A stretch of 64,000 nucleotides of DNA from an uncultured Caulobacter sp. (GCF_947036865.1 NZ_CAMQSF010000006.1:1-64000); one strand, 5' to 3'. Positions 45,619 through 54,735 are shown, counted from the first letter of the stretch. Translations and numbers: made by a program. The notes: a model not told the origin generated them from the sequence alone.

Positions 45619-46419
45619 CTAGGTCGGCGGCCCGTGCTGGAAGCTTTCGACAAGACTGCCGCACACGAGTCGCCACCCGTCCACTAGCACAAAGAAGATA
45701 AGCTTGAACGGCAGGCTGATCGTGGCGGGCGGCAGCATCATCATGCCCATGCTCATCAGCACGCTGGCCACGACCAGGTCGATGACCAGGAACGGGATGA
45801 ACAGCAGGAAGCCGATCTGGAAGGCCCGCTTCAGCTCCGAGATCATGAATGCGGGGGTGACGACCTTCAGCGGGGTGTCCTGCGCCGTCTTCGGCTGCGG
45901 GATCTTGGAGAGGCGAACGAACAGGGCGAGATCGTCGCGATTGACCTGGCCCAGCATGAACTGCTTGACCGGCCCGCCGGCGGCCTCGAAGGCGTCGGTC
46001 AGCTCCATCTGGTGGTCCAGCAGCGGCTTGACCCCGGCCTCGTACGAGCGCTCGAAGGTCGGGCCCATGACGATGGCGGTCAGGAACAGGGCCAGGCTGA
46101 TGATCACCGGGTTGGGCGGGCTGGACTGCACGCCGATGGCGGTGCGCAGCAGGCCCAGCACCACCACGATCCGCACGAACGAGGTGGTCATGATCACGAT
46201 CGACGGGGCCAGGGACAGCACCGTCATCAGCCCGACCAGTTGCACGACGCGATCGGTCAGGCCCGCGCCGTTGCCGAGATTGATGTTCACCGCCGACTGC
46301 GCCATGGCCGCGGCCGGCATGACCGCGCAGGCGATCGCCGCCAGCAGCGAGATGACCGCGGCGCGGCGCAGATCCTCGGGCTTGGCCCCGGTGAGGGACT
46401 TGATCAGGTCGCGGATCAT
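45619..46419 (-). CDS. fliP: Flagellar export protein FliP
   Basis: 266 residues. It has a long signal-like N-terminus followed by the FliP motifs VLSLAPSIVIMTTSFVRIVVVLGLLRTAIG and MISELKRAFQIGFLLFIPFLVIDLVVASVLMSMGMMMLPP. FliP is a core of the flagellar type III export gate in the inner membrane with FliQ and FliR. Its start overlaps the stop of fliO (TGATG). Confidence 0.96.
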   Translation of the reverse strand: MIRDLIKSLTGAKPEDLRRAAVISLLAAIACAVMPAAAMAQSAVNINLGNGAGLTDRVVQLVGLMTVLSLAPSIVIMTTSFVRIVVVLGLLRTAIGVQSSPPNPVIISLALFLTAIVMGPTFERSYEAGVKPLLDHQMELTDAFEAAGGPVKQFMLGQVNRDDLALFVRLSKIPQPKTAQDTPLKVVTPAFMISELKRAFQIGFLLFIPFLVIDLVVASVLMSMGMMMLPPATISLPFKLIFFVLVDGWRLVCGSLVESFQHGPPT

Positions 46420-46727
46420 CAGGCCACGGGCTCCGGTGCGGCGGCGGGCGAGAGGGCGGGAGAAGGGGCGGGCGGAATCCAGTCCAGCAGCTTGCCGTCG
46501 CCCAGCAGGACCAGGCGCTCCTCGCCGTCCAGGCTGACCACGACCAGGCGCCGGGTCGGGTCGAGGGCCAGGCTCTCGACGACCTTCAGGCGGCGGTCCT
46601 GGCGGGCGGCGATGGCGCGGCCGATGGCGTCGGGGCCGTACTTGCGCAGGGCCCAGGCCGCCAGGCCGATCAGGCCCAGCGTGAACGCCAGCGCCGCCAG
46701 GGCGCGGATGAATTCGATGACGTCCAT
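46419..46727 (-). CDS. fliO: Flagellar biosynthesis protein FliO
   Basis: 102 residues from ATG 46727. It has one N-terminal membrane segment (ALAALAFTLGLIGLAAWALR) and a cytoplasmic domain with RRLVVVSLDGEERLVLLGDG. FliO helps assemble FliP rings. It is coupled to fliP and divergent from flgB, with the CtrA-type site between. Confidence 0.9.
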   Translation of the reverse strand: MDVIEFIRALAALAFTLGLIGLAAWALRKYGPDAIGRAIAARQDRRLKVVESLALDPTRRLVVVSLDGEERLVLLGDGKLLDWIPPAPSPALSPAAAPEPVA

Positions 46728-46805
46728 GGGCTCGGGGCCGCTCTGCAGGCGAGACAACTTGGCGCGGGCGCGGGCCCTCGCCGCCCTGGTGTGCCCCAGG
46801 GGTTC

Positions 46806-46821
46806 TTAATGCCGAATTAAC
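46806..46821. promoter_or_regulatory. CtrA-type box between fliO and flgB
   Basis: TTAA (46806-46809), seven bases, then TTAAC (46817-46821) is the full CtrA consensus TTAA-N7-TTAAC. It lies 23 bases before the flgB start and 79 bases before the divergent fliO start, so it could control both as class II flagellar genes. Confidence 0.8.
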
Positions 46822-46843
46822 CCTGTTTCTTCACCATGTTCGC

Positions 46844-47287
46844 ATGGGTCCGGACGACATCCCCCTTTTCGGCATGCTCAAGAGCCGGCTCGGCTATCTG
46901 ACCGAGCGGCAGAGGGTCGTGGCCCAGAACGTGGCCAACGCCGACACCCCGGGCTATCGGCCCAGCGACCTGAAGCCGTTCAGCTTTCAGGCTTCGCTGA
47001 TGAGCCAGGGCTCGGGCGAGGCCTATCGCGGCGGCCCCGTCGCGCCGACCTCGGGCGTGGCGATGATCGCCACCTCGAACTCGCACATGGGCCCCAGCCA
47101 CGCCGCGACCGCGTGGCGGGCGACGACCGGCGCCGATTCGGAGACCACCCTCGACGGCAACGCCGTGTCGCTCGAGGACCAGATGCTCAAGATGACCGAC
47201 GCGCGGATGAACTATGACGCGGCGATCACCTTCTACCAGAAATCGCTGACCATGCTGCGCATGGCCGCCCGCAAGCCGAACGGTTGA
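46844..47287 (+). CDS. flgB: Flagellar basal-body rod protein FlgB
   Basis: 147 residues. N-terminal rod signature LTERQRVVAQNVANADTPGYRPSDLKPF and C-terminal NYDAAITFYQKSLTMLRMA. FlgB is a proximal rod subunit. First of three flagellar genes in one direction: flgB-flgC (11-base gap)-fliE (11-base gap). Confidence 0.96.
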   Translation: MGPDDIPLFGMLKSRLGYLTERQRVVAQNVANADTPGYRPSDLKPFSFQASLMSQGSGEAYRGGPVAPTSGVAMIATSNSHMGPSHAATAWRATTGADSETTLDGNAVSLEDQMLKMTDARMNYDAAITFYQKSLTMLRMAARKPNG

Positions 47288-47298
47288 GGCGCTAGACG

Positions 47299-47718
47299 AT
47301 GCCCGAGATCAAGTCCAATTCGCTGGCCGCCATGGCCGTGGCCTCCTCGGCCCTCCGCGCCCAGCAGGGCCGCATGCGGGTCATCGCCGAGAACATCGCC
47401 AACGCCAACTCGACCGCGCGCACGGCCGGCGGCGATCCCTACCGCCGTCAGGTGCCGGTGTTCCAGCCGACCAAGGTCCAGGGCGCCGAGGGGGTGCAGA
47501 TGCTGCGCGTCGACCCCGACAAGAGCGACTTCAAGACCGAGTACGACCCCGGCAACCCGGCCGCCGACGCCAAGGGCTACGTCAAGCTGCCGAACGTCAA
47601 CGCGATGGTCGAGGCGCTGGACATGAAGGAGGCGCAGCGCGCCTACGAGGCCAATCTGAACGTGATCGAGACGGCTCGCGCCATGGAGTCGCGCACTCTC
47701 GACATCCTGAAGAAGTAG
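47299..47718 (+). CDS. flgC: Flagellar basal-body rod protein FlgC
   Basis: 139 residues. N-terminal RMRVIAENIANANSTARTAGGDPYRRQVPVF and C-terminal MVEALDMKEAQRAYEANLNVIETARAMESRTLDILKK are typical of FlgC. It forms part of the rod between FlgB and FliE. Confidence 0.96.
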   Translation: MPEIKSNSLAAMAVASSALRAQQGRMRVIAENIANANSTARTAGGDPYRRQVPVFQPTKVQGAEGVQMLRVDPDKSDFKTEYDPGNPAADAKGYVKLPNVNAMVEALDMKEAQRAYEANLNVIETARAMESRTLDILKK

Positions 47719-47729
47719 GGGGCTAGGTC

Positions 47730-48041
47730 ATGATCACCGCGCTCGCCGCCGCCAAGGCCTACGCCAATTCCGGCGCCATGGGCGTCGGCTCGATCGGCTC
47801 GCTGGGCGGGTCGGAGAAGAAGGGCCTGGATTTCGGCGACCTCTTGAAGGCCAGCATGGAGGGGGCGACCAAGGCCTCCAAGATCGCCGAGCACAAGATC
47901 GCCGACCAGGTGGCGGGCAAGGCCGAACTGGTTGACGTCGTCACCGCCATCAGCTCGGCGGAAGCCAGCCTCGAGACCGTGATGTCGGTGCGCGATCAGG
48001 TGATCTCGGCGTACCAGGAAATCATGCGGATGCCGATCTAA
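47730..48041 (+). CDS. fliE: Flagellar hook-basal body protein FliE
   Basis: 103 residues with the FliE C-terminal pattern: [37 protein letters not shown]. FliE joins the MS ring to the rod. It is the last gene of this operon. Confidence 0.94.
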   Translation: MITALAAAKAYANSGAMGVGSIGSLGGSEKKGLDFGDLLKASMEGATKASKIAEHKIADQVAGKAELVDVVTAISSAEASLETVMSVRDQVISAYQEIMRMPI

Positions 48042-48110
48042 CTTCCCCTTTGAGTTGCAATGGCCGCGCGGCCTCTCTAGGGTCGCGACCGTTGAGACAA
48101 GGGGGAATTC

Positions 48111-48473
48111 ATGCTGGCTTTGTTGCTTTCCGCGGCCGTGAGCGCGGCGCCGCCCGCGCCAGGCCAAAAGATCGAAGCGGTCAGGATCGAAAAAGCCATG
48201 TGGAGCGCTTTGCCCCGTCCTCGGGACTTCATGGCCGTTTATCCGGCCGAGGCGCGCAAAGGAAAACTGGCGGGCGAGGTCGAGCTGCGCTGCGGGGTCA
48301 AAGCCGACGGCGGCTTGTCGGGTTGCCGCCTGTCCAAGGAGCAGCCCGCCGGCCAGGGCTTTGGCGAGGCGGGCCTCAAGCTCGCCGATAAGTTTCGGCT
48401 ACGGACCAAGCTTCCCGATGGTCGCCCGGTCGCGGGCGGCAACGTCGTTATCCCTTTGAAGTTTCACCCCTGA
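48111..48473 (+). CDS. Stand-alone TonB-like C-terminal domain protein
   Basis: 120 residues with a short signal-like N-terminus (MLALLLSAAVSAAPPAP) and a TonB-like domain: YPAEARKGKLAGEVELRCGVKADGGLSGCRL and a final VVIPLKFHP strand. It lacks a membrane anchor and a Pro-rich spacer. It may be a periplasmic partner of a TonB system or an independent domain. Start ATG 48111 follows GGGGG. Confidence 0.75.
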   Translation: MLALLLSAAVSAAPPAPGQKIEAVRIEKAMWSALPRPRDFMAVYPAEARKGKLAGEVELRCGVKADGGLSGCRLSKEQPAGQGFGEAGLKLADKFRLRTKLPDGRPVAGGNVVIPLKFHP

Positions 48474-48482
48474 AAAAGAAGA

Positions 48483-48504
48483 CCGCGTCCGTCGCCGGAC
48501 GCGG
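48483..48504. terminator. Hairpin between convergent small genes
   Basis: CCGCGTCCG (48483-48491) and CGGACGCGG (48496-48504), loop TCGC. It lacks a T-run. It may end either gene. Confidence 0.5.
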
Positions 48505-48552
48505 CCCAGTTCGCTTCGGGGGAGATGAGTACGCTACGCCTACTGAACAAAC

Positions 48553-48708
48553 TCAGGGGTGAAGGAGCGTCTTGGCCGCGGCCAGCAGGCCGCCCCAGAC
48601 GATCGCGTTCAGGACCGTCGCCATCAGCACCGCCACGCCGAGCGGCCACTGGCGCGGGGCGCGGGCGGGGCGGGGATCGAACGGACGGGCGCGAGAAACG
48701 GCGGTCAT
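48553..48708 (-). CDS. Small single-membrane-span protein
   Basis: 51 residues from ATG 48708, with AAGGAG six bases upstream. A basic Pro/Arg-rich N-terminus (SRARPFDPRPARAPRQWP) precedes one hydrophobic span, VAVLMATVLNAIVWGGLLAAA, and a short tail. Function is unknown. The last codons, HP-stop, give the same 3' end (TTCACCCCTGA) as the convergent gene at 48473. Confidence 0.65.
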   Translation of the reverse strand: MTAVSRARPFDPRPARAPRQWPLGVAVLMATVLNAIVWGGLLAAAKTLLHP

Positions 48709-48859
48709 GGGCGGCTCCTTAACCATGAGCCCATGGTCGAGATTGACTCGGCCTGTGCGAACCGGACGACCTGTCGCGCGCCGCCTTGTCGCACCTGGGG
48801 TTTGATTCAACGCTTGGAACGGGCGAAACCTTGATTCCGATCTCGCCCCCGGAGCCCGC

Positions 48860-49621
48860 ATGAGCGCCATCGTCCTCGACAGGGTGAGCAAGTCCTATGG
48901 CGACCAGACCGTGCTGGCCGAGACCTCTCTGTCGATCGAGCGGGGCCGGTTCGTCGCCCTGGTCGGCGGCTCGGGCGCGGGCAAGACCACCCTGCTGAAG
49001 CTGATGAACGGCCTGCAGTCGCCTTCGACGGGGCGGGTGCTGATCGACGGCGGCGACATCGCCGCGCGGCCCGGTCCCGAGCTGCGGCGCGGCGTCGGCT
49101 ACGTCTTCCAGGAGATCGGCCTCTTCCCGCACATGTCCGTCGCCCAGAATATCGGGATCACCCCGACCCTGCTGGGCTGGTCCGCCGGCGAGATCGCCGC
49201 GCGCGTCGACGCGCTGCTCGACCTGGTGGCCCTGCCGCGCGCGGTGGCCGACCGGGCGCCGTCCGCACTGTCCGGCGGCCAGCGGCAGCGGGTGGGCGTC
49301 GCCAGAGCCCTGGCGGCGCGGCCGTCGATCCTGCTGATGGACGAGCCATTCGGCGCGCTCGATCCGGTGACGCGGGTCGCCCTGGCCGACGACGTCCGGG
49401 CGCTGCACGAGCGGCTTTCCCTGACCACGGTGATGGTCACCCACGACGTCGGCGAGGCCCTGCTGCTGGCCGACCAGGTGGTGGTGATGGCCGGCGGCCG
49501 GGTGCTGGCGCAGGCCTCGCCGCGCGAGCTGCTCACCGGCCACCCCGACCCGGTCGTCGCCGACCTGATCGCCGCGCCCCGGCGGCAGGCCGAACGCCTG
49601 GCGGAGCTGGCCCGTGGCTGA
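48860..49621 (+). CDS. Osmoprotectant ABC transporter ATP-binding protein
   Basis: 253 residues: Walker A GGSGAGKTTLL, signature LSGGQRQRVGVARAL, Walker B ILLMDEPFGALDP, and H-loop VTHDVGEALLLADQ. The closest type is the glycine-betaine/choline OpuCA/ProV family. It overlaps the next gene by 8 bases. Function is import of betaine-like compounds, by family and by the partner fusion. Confidence 0.9.
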   Translation: MSAIVLDRVSKSYGDQTVLAETSLSIERGRFVALVGGSGAGKTTLLKLMNGLQSPSTGRVLIDGGDIAARPGPELRRGVGYVFQEIGLFPHMSVAQNIGITPTLLGWSAGEIAARVDALLDLVALPRAVADRAPSALSGGQRQRVGVARALAARPSILLMDEPFGALDPVTRVALADDVRALHERLSLTTVMVTHDVGEALLLADQVVVMAGGRVLAQASPRELLTGHPDPVVADLIAAPRRQAERLAELARG

Positions 49622-51164
49622 TCGTCTGCACGCCGCCCTTGCCGTCCTGCCCGAGCGCCTCGGCTGGCACGTGGCCCTATCGGCCTGCGCCCTGGCGCTG
49701 GGCCTCGCCATCGCCCTGCCGCTGGGAATCGCCGCCGCCCGCCAGCCGCGCCTGAAGTGGATCGCCCTGGCCGCCGCCGGCCTGGTCCAGACCATCCCCA
49801 GCCTGGCGCTGCTGGCCCTGTTCTATCCGTTGCTGCTGCTGCTGTCGGGCCTGGCGACCAGGGTGCTGGGCCACGGCTTCCCGGCCCTGGGCTTCCTGCC
49901 GTCGCTGCTGGCCCTGACCCTCTATTCGATGCTGCCGATCCTGCGGAACGCGGCGGCGGGGATCTCGGGGATCGACCCGGCCATCGTGGAGGCCGCGCGC
50001 GGCGTCGGCATGACCGACCGCCAGCGCCTGTGGCGCGTGGAGCTGCCATTGGCCGCGCCGGTGATCATGGCCGGGGCGCGCACCGCCGCCGTCTGGACCA
50101 TCGGCGCGGCGACGCTGTCGACGCCGGTCGGCCAGACCTCGCTGGGCGACTACATCTTCTCGGGCCTGCAGACCGAGGACTGGGTGGCGGTGCTGGTCGG
50201 CTGCGCCGCCTCGGCGGGGCTGGCCCTGATCGTCGACGGCCTCCTAGGCCTGATCGAGGGGGGCGTGGCGCGGCGCGACAGGCGGCGGCTGTGGGCCGGG
50301 GGCCTGGGCCTCGCGCTCGGTCTCGTCGCGGCCCTGACGCCGCTGGCGGTCGCGGCGCTGTCGCAGGGCCGGCCGGCCTATGTGGTCGGGGCCAAGAACT
50401 TCTCCGAACAATACATCCTGGCCGAGCTGATGGCCGACCGGCTGGAGGCCGAGGGCGCGAGCGTCCAGCGGCGCGTGAACCTGGGCTCGGCGGTCGCCTA
50501 TCGCGCCTTGGCGGCCGGCGAGCTCGACGCCTATGTCGACTATTCCGGCACCCTGTGGGCCAATGTCCTGCATCGCCAGGACAATCCCGGCCGGCAGGCG
50601 GTGCTGGACGGCCTGCGGATCGAGCTGAAGGCCCGTGACGGCGTCGTGCTGCTGGGCGCGCTGGGCTTCGAGAACGCCTACGCCCTGGCCATGCGCCGCG
50701 ACCGCGCCGAGCAGCTGGGGGTCAGGACCCTGGCGGATCTCGCCGAGAAGGCGCCGAGCCTGACCATGGGCGGCGACCTGGAGTTCTTCTCGCGGCCCGA
50801 GTGGGCGGCGGTCGAGAGGGCCTACGGCCTGCGTTTCAAGGCCAAGCGCCAGTTCCAGCCGACCTTCATGTACCGGGCCCTGGCCAGCCGCGAGGCCGAC
50901 GTGATCTCGGCCTTCTCGTCGGACGGCCGGATCGCCGCCGACGATCTGGTGCTGCTCGCCGATCCCAAGGGCGCGCTGCCGCCCTACGACGCGGTGATCC
51001 TGGTCTCGCCCAAGCGGGCCGGCGATCGGCGGCTGCGCGCGGCGCTGGGGCCGCTGGCCGGTCGCATCGACGTCAAGGCGATGCAGGCGGCCAACTACGC
51101 GGTCGATCGCGACACCGGCAAGCGGAGCGCGGCGGAGGCGGCGCGGTCGCTGGGACGGCGGTAG
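49614..51164 (+). CDS. Fused permease and substrate-binding protein of the OpuC type
   Basis: 516 residues from GTG 49614. Residues 1-215 are a BPD-type permease (SLLALTLYSMLPILRNAAAGI, then VEAARGVGMTDRQRLWRVELPLAAPVIMAG, the EAA loop). After a membrane segment at about 220-250, residues 260-516 are an OpuCC/ProX-like binding domain (VVGAKNFSEQYILAELMADRLE, DAYVDYSGTLWANVL, PTFMYRALASREADVISAFSSDGRI). Fusion of permease and binding protein occurs in some OpuC systems; the binding domain will face the periplasm. Confidence 0.9.
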   Translation: MADRLHAALAVLPERLGWHVALSACALALGLAIALPLGIAAARQPRLKWIALAAAGLVQTIPSLALLALFYPLLLLLSGLATRVLGHGFPALGFLPSLLALTLYSMLPILRNAAAGISGIDPAIVEAARGVGMTDRQRLWRVELPLAAPVIMAGARTAAVWTIGAATLSTPVGQTSLGDYIFSGLQTEDWVAVLVGCAASAGLALIVDGLLGLIEGGVARRDRRRLWAGGLGLALGLVAALTPLAVAALSQGRPAYVVGAKNFSEQYILAELMADRLEAEGASVQRRVNLGSAVAYRALAAGELDAYVDYSGTLWANVLHRQDNPGRQAVLDGLRIELKARDGVVLLGALGFENAYALAMRRDRAEQLGVRTLADLAEKAPSLTMGGDLEFFSRPEWAAVERAYGLRFKAKRQFQPTFMYRALASREADVISAFSSDGRIAADDLVLLADPKGALPPYDAVILVSPKRAGDRRLRAALGPLAGRIDVKAMQAANYAVDRDTGKRSAAEAARSLGRR

Positions 51165-51169
51165 AAGAT

Positions 51170-51315
51170 GCTCCCCCGCTGGGGGAGCTGTCACGAAGTG
51201 ACCGAGGGGGACTTCGCGGCGTAAGTCGAGCTAGCCCCCTCCGGCCCGGAGCCCGCCCTCGGGCGCGCGGTTCGCGCGACCCGTGGGGGCCACCTCCCCC
51301 GCGATGCGGGGGAGG
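51170..51315. repeat. Dispersed palindrome with CTCCCCC hairpins, overlapping hutH
   Basis: First hairpin GCTCCCCC-GCT-GGGGGAGC (51170-51188); second CCTCCCCCGC-GAT-GCGGGGGAGG (51293-51315), with inner GAGGGGG/CCCCCTC pairs. The second hairpin lies inside the 3' end of hutH. Confidence 0.8.
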
Positions 51316-52829
51316 ATCTGCGCCGCCGCCGCTCTCACGACCGCGCCCGAGCGCACCAGCGCCGTGGCGGCCTTGAGATCCGGGTGGAAGTGGCGGTCGT
51401 CGGACAGGGGGGCGACCTGGCGCCGCGTCAGGGTCCGCACCGCCTCCAGCACGGCGCTGGAGCGCAGCGGCGCGTGGAAGTCGCAGCCCTGGGCCGCCGC
51501 GAGGAGCTCGATGCCCAGCACGGCGTCGGCGTTCTCGACCATCGCCAGCAGCCGCCGCGCGCCGTGGGCGGCCATCGAGACGTGGTCTTCCTGGTTGGCC
51601 GAGGTCGGGATCGAGTCGACGCTGGCCGGATAGGCCTTCTGCTTGTTCTCCGACACCAGGGCCGCGGCGGTGACCTGCGGGATCATGAAGCCGGAGTTCA
51701 GGCCCGGCTTGGGCGTCAGGAAGGCCGGCAGACCCGACAGCGCGGGGTCGACCAGCATCGCTATCCGGCGCTCGGCGATCGAGCCGATCTCGCAGACGGC
51801 CAGGGCGATCATGTCGGCGGCGAAGGCCACCGGCTCGGCGTGGAAATTGCCGCCGGACAGGGCCTCGTCGGCTTCCGGAAAGATCAGCGGATTGTCCGAC
51901 ACGCCGTTGGCCTCGACCGACAGGGTGGCGGCGGCCTGGCGCAGCACGTCGAGCGCCGCGCCCATCACCTGGGGCTGGCAGCGCAGGCAGTAGGGGTCCT
52001 GAACGCGCTCGTCCTCCTTCAGGTGCGAGGCGCGGATCGCCGAGCCGGCCATCAGGGCGCGCAGGGCGGCGGCGGTCTCGATCTGGCCGGCGTGGCGGCG
52101 CAGGGCGTGGATGCGCGGGTCGAACGGCGTGTCCGAGCCCTTGGCCGCCTCGGTCGACAGGGCGCCGGTGACCAGGGCCGACTGGAACAGCCGCTCGGCC
52201 TCGAACAGACCGGCCAGGGCGTTGGCGGTCGAGAATTGCGTGCCGTTCAGCAGGGCCAGGCCCTCCTTGGGACCCAGGGTCAGCGGCGTGAGGCCGGCGC
52301 GGGCCAGGGCGTCGGCGGCCGGCAGGCGCTGACCGTCCGCGAAGATCTCGCCGACTCCGATCATGGTCGCGGCCATGTGCGACAGCGGCGCCAGGTCGCC
52401 CGAGGCGCCGACCGAGCCCTGGCAGGGCACCACCGGCGTCAGGCCTTGCCGCAGCATCGCCTCCAACAGCCGCACCGTCTCGACCCGCACGCCCGACGCG
52501 CCCTGCGCCAGGCTGGCCAGCTTCAAGGCCATCATCAGCCGCGTGACCGGCGCGGGCGAGGGCGCGCCGACGCCGGCGGCGTGGGACAGCACGATATTGC
52601 GCTGCAGGGTCTCCAGATCCGCCGCCTCGATGCGGACGCTGGCCAGTTTGCCAAAGCCGGTGTTGATCCCGTAGACCGGCTCGCCCTTGGCCAGGATGCG
52701 CTCGACCGCCGCCGCGCTGGCCGAGATCACCGGCCAGGCGGCGTCGTCCAGCCGGGCGGAGTCGCCGCGATAGATCGCCTTCCAGTCGGCCAGATCGACC
52801 TGGCCGGGGGTGAGAACAAGCTCGATCAC
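51231..52829 (-). CDS. hutH: Histidine ammonia-lyase
   Basis: 532 residues from GTG 52829, preceded by GGAGAG. The MIO-forming ASG triad is in [16 protein letters not shown]. Other blocks: [21 protein letters not shown] and [24 protein letters not shown]. HutH converts histidine to urocanate and ammonia, the first step of histidine use. The length is a little above the family's usual 505-515 because the final 27 or so codons come from the repeat element at 51170-51315. It is divergent from hutC with the operator at 52886 between. The other hut genes are not in the window. Confidence 0.95.
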   Translation of the reverse strand: MIELVLTPGQVDLADWKAIYRGDSARLDDAAWPVISASAAAVERILAKGEPVYGINTGFGKLASVRIEAADLETLQRNIVLSHAAGVGAPSPAPVTRLMMALKLASLAQGASGVRVETVRLLEAMLRQGLTPVVPCQGSVGASGDLAPLSHMAATMIGVGEIFADGQRLPAADALARAGLTPLTLGPKEGLALLNGTQFSTANALAGLFEAERLFQSALVTGALSTEAAKGSDTPFDPRIHALRRHAGQIETAAALRALMAGSAIRASHLKEDERVQDPYCLRCQPQVMGAALDVLRQAAATLSVEANGVSDNPLIFPEADEALSGGNFHAEPVAFAADMIALAVCEIGSIAERRIAMLVDPALSGLPAFLTPKPGLNSGFMIPQVTAAALVSENKQKAYPASVDSIPTSANQEDHVSMAAHGARRLLAMVENADAVLGIELLAAAQGCDFHAPLRSSAVLEAVRTLTRRQVAPLSDDRHFHPDLKAATALVRSGAVVRAAAAQILPRIAGEVAPTGRANRAPEGGLRAGGG

Positions 52830-52885
52830 CAAACTCTCCACGCGCGTCTTGGCGGCCTCGGCGCCGTTCTTGCGGCGGGCCGCGA

Positions 52886-52899
52886 TATGTATAGACATA
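52886..52899. promoter_or_regulatory. HutC-type operator
   Basis: TATGT-ATAG-ACATA contains GTATAGAC, which matches the GTMTAKAC core I recall for the HutC subfamily of GntR regulators. It lies between the divergent hutH and hutC starts. Confidence 0.7.
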
Positions 52900-52945
52900 A
52901 TCGAGACGGACGAGTCTTTTCCGAAGGATCGAGGCGGCGAAAATC

Positions 52946-53647
52946 GTGACCGGACCGCTTCACCAACGCATCCGCGCGGATATCGAGGCGAGGATCCGCT
53001 CGGGCGCCTGGCCGCCGGGCCATCGCGCGCCGACCGAGGCCGAGCTGATGGCGACGTACGGCTGCGCGCGCATGACGGTCAGCAAGGCGATGACCGCCCT
53101 GGTCGAGGCCGGGCTGATCGTGCGGCGCAAGCGGGCCGGCTCGTTCGTGGCGCGGCCTCGGGTCCATGCGCCGGTGCTGAACATCCCCGACATCCAGGCC
53201 ACGATCCTCGCGCGTGGCGAGGCCTATGCCTTCCGGCTGCTGGCGCGGACGACGCGGCGGCCATCGGACGACGACGAGCGCGCCCTGGCCGCCGACGGCG
53301 GGCTGCTGGCGCTGGAAGGCGTGCACGAGGCGGGCGGCCGGCCGTTCGCCCTGGAGCGGCGGCTGGTCTCGCTGACGGCCGCGCCCGAGATGGCGAGCGC
53401 CGACTTCGCCGAAAAGCCGCCCGGCGCCTGGCTGCTGGAGCACGTGGCCTGGACGGAGGCCGAGAGCCGGATCAGCGCCGTCAACGCCGACGCCAGGGAC
53501 GCGCGCCTGCTGGCCCTGGACGACGGGGCCGCCTGCCTGGTGGTCGAACGCCGCACCTGGCGCGAGGGCCTGGGCGTCACCCGCGTCCGCCAGATCTTCC
53601 CCGGCGAGGCCTATGACCTGGTGGCGCGCTTCGGCCCTGGCGCCTGA
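52946..53647 (+). CDS. hutC: HutC, GntR-family histidine-use repressor
   Basis: 233 residues from GTG 52946. N-terminal winged HTH ([64 protein letters not shown]) and a UTRA ligand-binding domain ([43 protein letters not shown]). Urocanate is the ligand in studied HutC proteins. It should repress hutH through the operator at 52886-52899. Confidence 0.92.
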   Translation: MTGPLHQRIRADIEARIRSGAWPPGHRAPTEAELMATYGCARMTVSKAMTALVEAGLIVRRKRAGSFVARPRVHAPVLNIPDIQATILARGEAYAFRLLARTTRRPSDDDERALAADGGLLALEGVHEAGGRPFALERRLVSLTAAPEMASADFAEKPPGAWLLEHVAWTEAESRISAVNADARDARLLALDDGAACLVVERRTWREGLGVTRVRQIFPGEAYDLVARFGPGA

Positions 53648-53689
53648 GAGCGATTCCCGGTTAGCTCGCGCCCGAAATTGGAGAACACC

Positions 53690-54229
53690 ATGGACCTGCG
53701 CGCGCTGACCATCCCGACCTATGTCCAGATGCTGAAGGGGCTGTCGGCCCAGCTGGCCAAGGGCGAGGCGTACGCCGCCGAGCACGGCCTGTCGCCGGAC
53801 GACCTGATCGGCGGGCGGCTGGCGCCGGACATGTTCCCGCTGTCGACCCAGGTCCGGTTCTGCTGCACCCAGGCCAGCGACCTGCTGCGCCACCTGACCG
53901 GCGCCGACTCGTTCGCCCCGGCCGAGGACGCGACCGACTTCGCGAGCCTGCGCGCCCAGCTGGCCGACGCCGTGGCGCGGCTCGAGGCGGCGCCCGCCTC
54001 GGCCTTCGACGGGGTCGCCGAAAAGGCGATCGAGATGAAGATGCCCAACGGGATCGTCTTCGACCTGACCGGCGAGCAGTTCGTCCGCGACTGGGCCTTC
54101 GCCCAGTTCTACTTCCACCTGACGACGGCCTACGCGATCCTGCGCCACAAGGGCGTCCCCCTGGGCAGGCCCGACTGGGTCCAGCACATGTTCGCCTATA
54201 TCCGGCCGGGCACGTTCCCGGGCGGCTGA
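53690..54229 (+). CDS. DUF1993 protein
   Basis: 179 residues from ATG 53690 with GGAGAA upstream. Helical, with TYVQMLKGLSAQLAKGEAYA, RFCCTQASDLLRHLTG and FYFHLTTAYAILRHKGVPLGRPDWV, the typical DUF1993 order, related to DinB-like folds. Function is unknown. Confidence 0.85.
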   Translation: MDLRALTIPTYVQMLKGLSAQLAKGEAYAAEHGLSPDDLIGGRLAPDMFPLSTQVRFCCTQASDLLRHLTGADSFAPAEDATDFASLRAQLADAVARLEAAPASAFDGVAEKAIEMKMPNGIVFDLTGEQFVRDWAFAQFYFHLTTAYAILRHKGVPLGRPDWVQHMFAYIRPGTFPGG

Positions 54230-54335
54230 TCAGTCGGGCATCGACTCGACCAGCACGACAATCGCCGCGGAGCGCGATCGGCCGCCCACCGCGGAGCGCC
54301 ACATAGTCAGCCGCCTTGGAAGGCGGCGGAGGGCG

Positions 54336-54590
54336 TCACGACGCGCGGCGATGCCGTGTCGCCCGCCAAAGCTGGTAGAGGCCGCCTACGCTCAGGACCG
54401 CCAGACCCAACGCAAAGGCGGCGGCGTCGAAGCCCGTGGCTTGGAACCTCACGTCAAGCGGAAAAGGGTGAACATGGACGGAGCCGATGTAGAACGACCA
54501 TGGCTCCACCCGCACGGCGCGAGCCATTTGCCCGAAGCTTGTCCACAACACGACAGCCCATAGGACAAGCCGCTTCAGCCCTTCGTGCAT
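54336..54590 (-). CDS. Small two-span membrane protein
   Basis: 84 residues from ATG 54590, with GGAGG five bases upstream. Hydrophobic segments are LKRLVLWAVVLWTSFGQMA and AAFALGLAVLSVGGLYQLW. A Pro/His-rich middle separates them. Not recognised as a family. Confidence 0.55.
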   Translation of the reverse strand: MHEGLKRLVLWAVVLWTSFGQMARAVRVEPWSFYIGSVHVHPFPLDVRFQATGFDAAAFALGLAVLSVGGLYQLWRATRHRRAS

Positions 54591-54658
54591 TGCAACCTCC
54601 AGCATGCGGCGAAAGGATGGCTCGCGAGGCGAGCGGCGTCAAGAAAGCCGGAAATCCC

Positions 54659-54735
54659 TGGTGGCGGGGGGCGGGATCGAACCGCCGACCTGTGGGTTAT
54701 GAATCCACCGCTCTAACCATCTGAGCTACCCAGCC
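54659..54735 (-). tRNA. tRNA-Met, elongator type (CAU)
   Basis: On the minus strand, acceptor GGCTGGG and CCCCGCC with A73 and encoded CCA. The anticodon arm is GTGGA-TTCATAA-CCCAC (anticodon CAU); the T arm is GGCGG-TTCGATC-CCGCC. Position 4-69 is U-C and 31-39 is A-C, so two stem pairs are non-canonical. The lysidine-modified tRNA-Ile2 is less likely. Confidence 0.85.
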
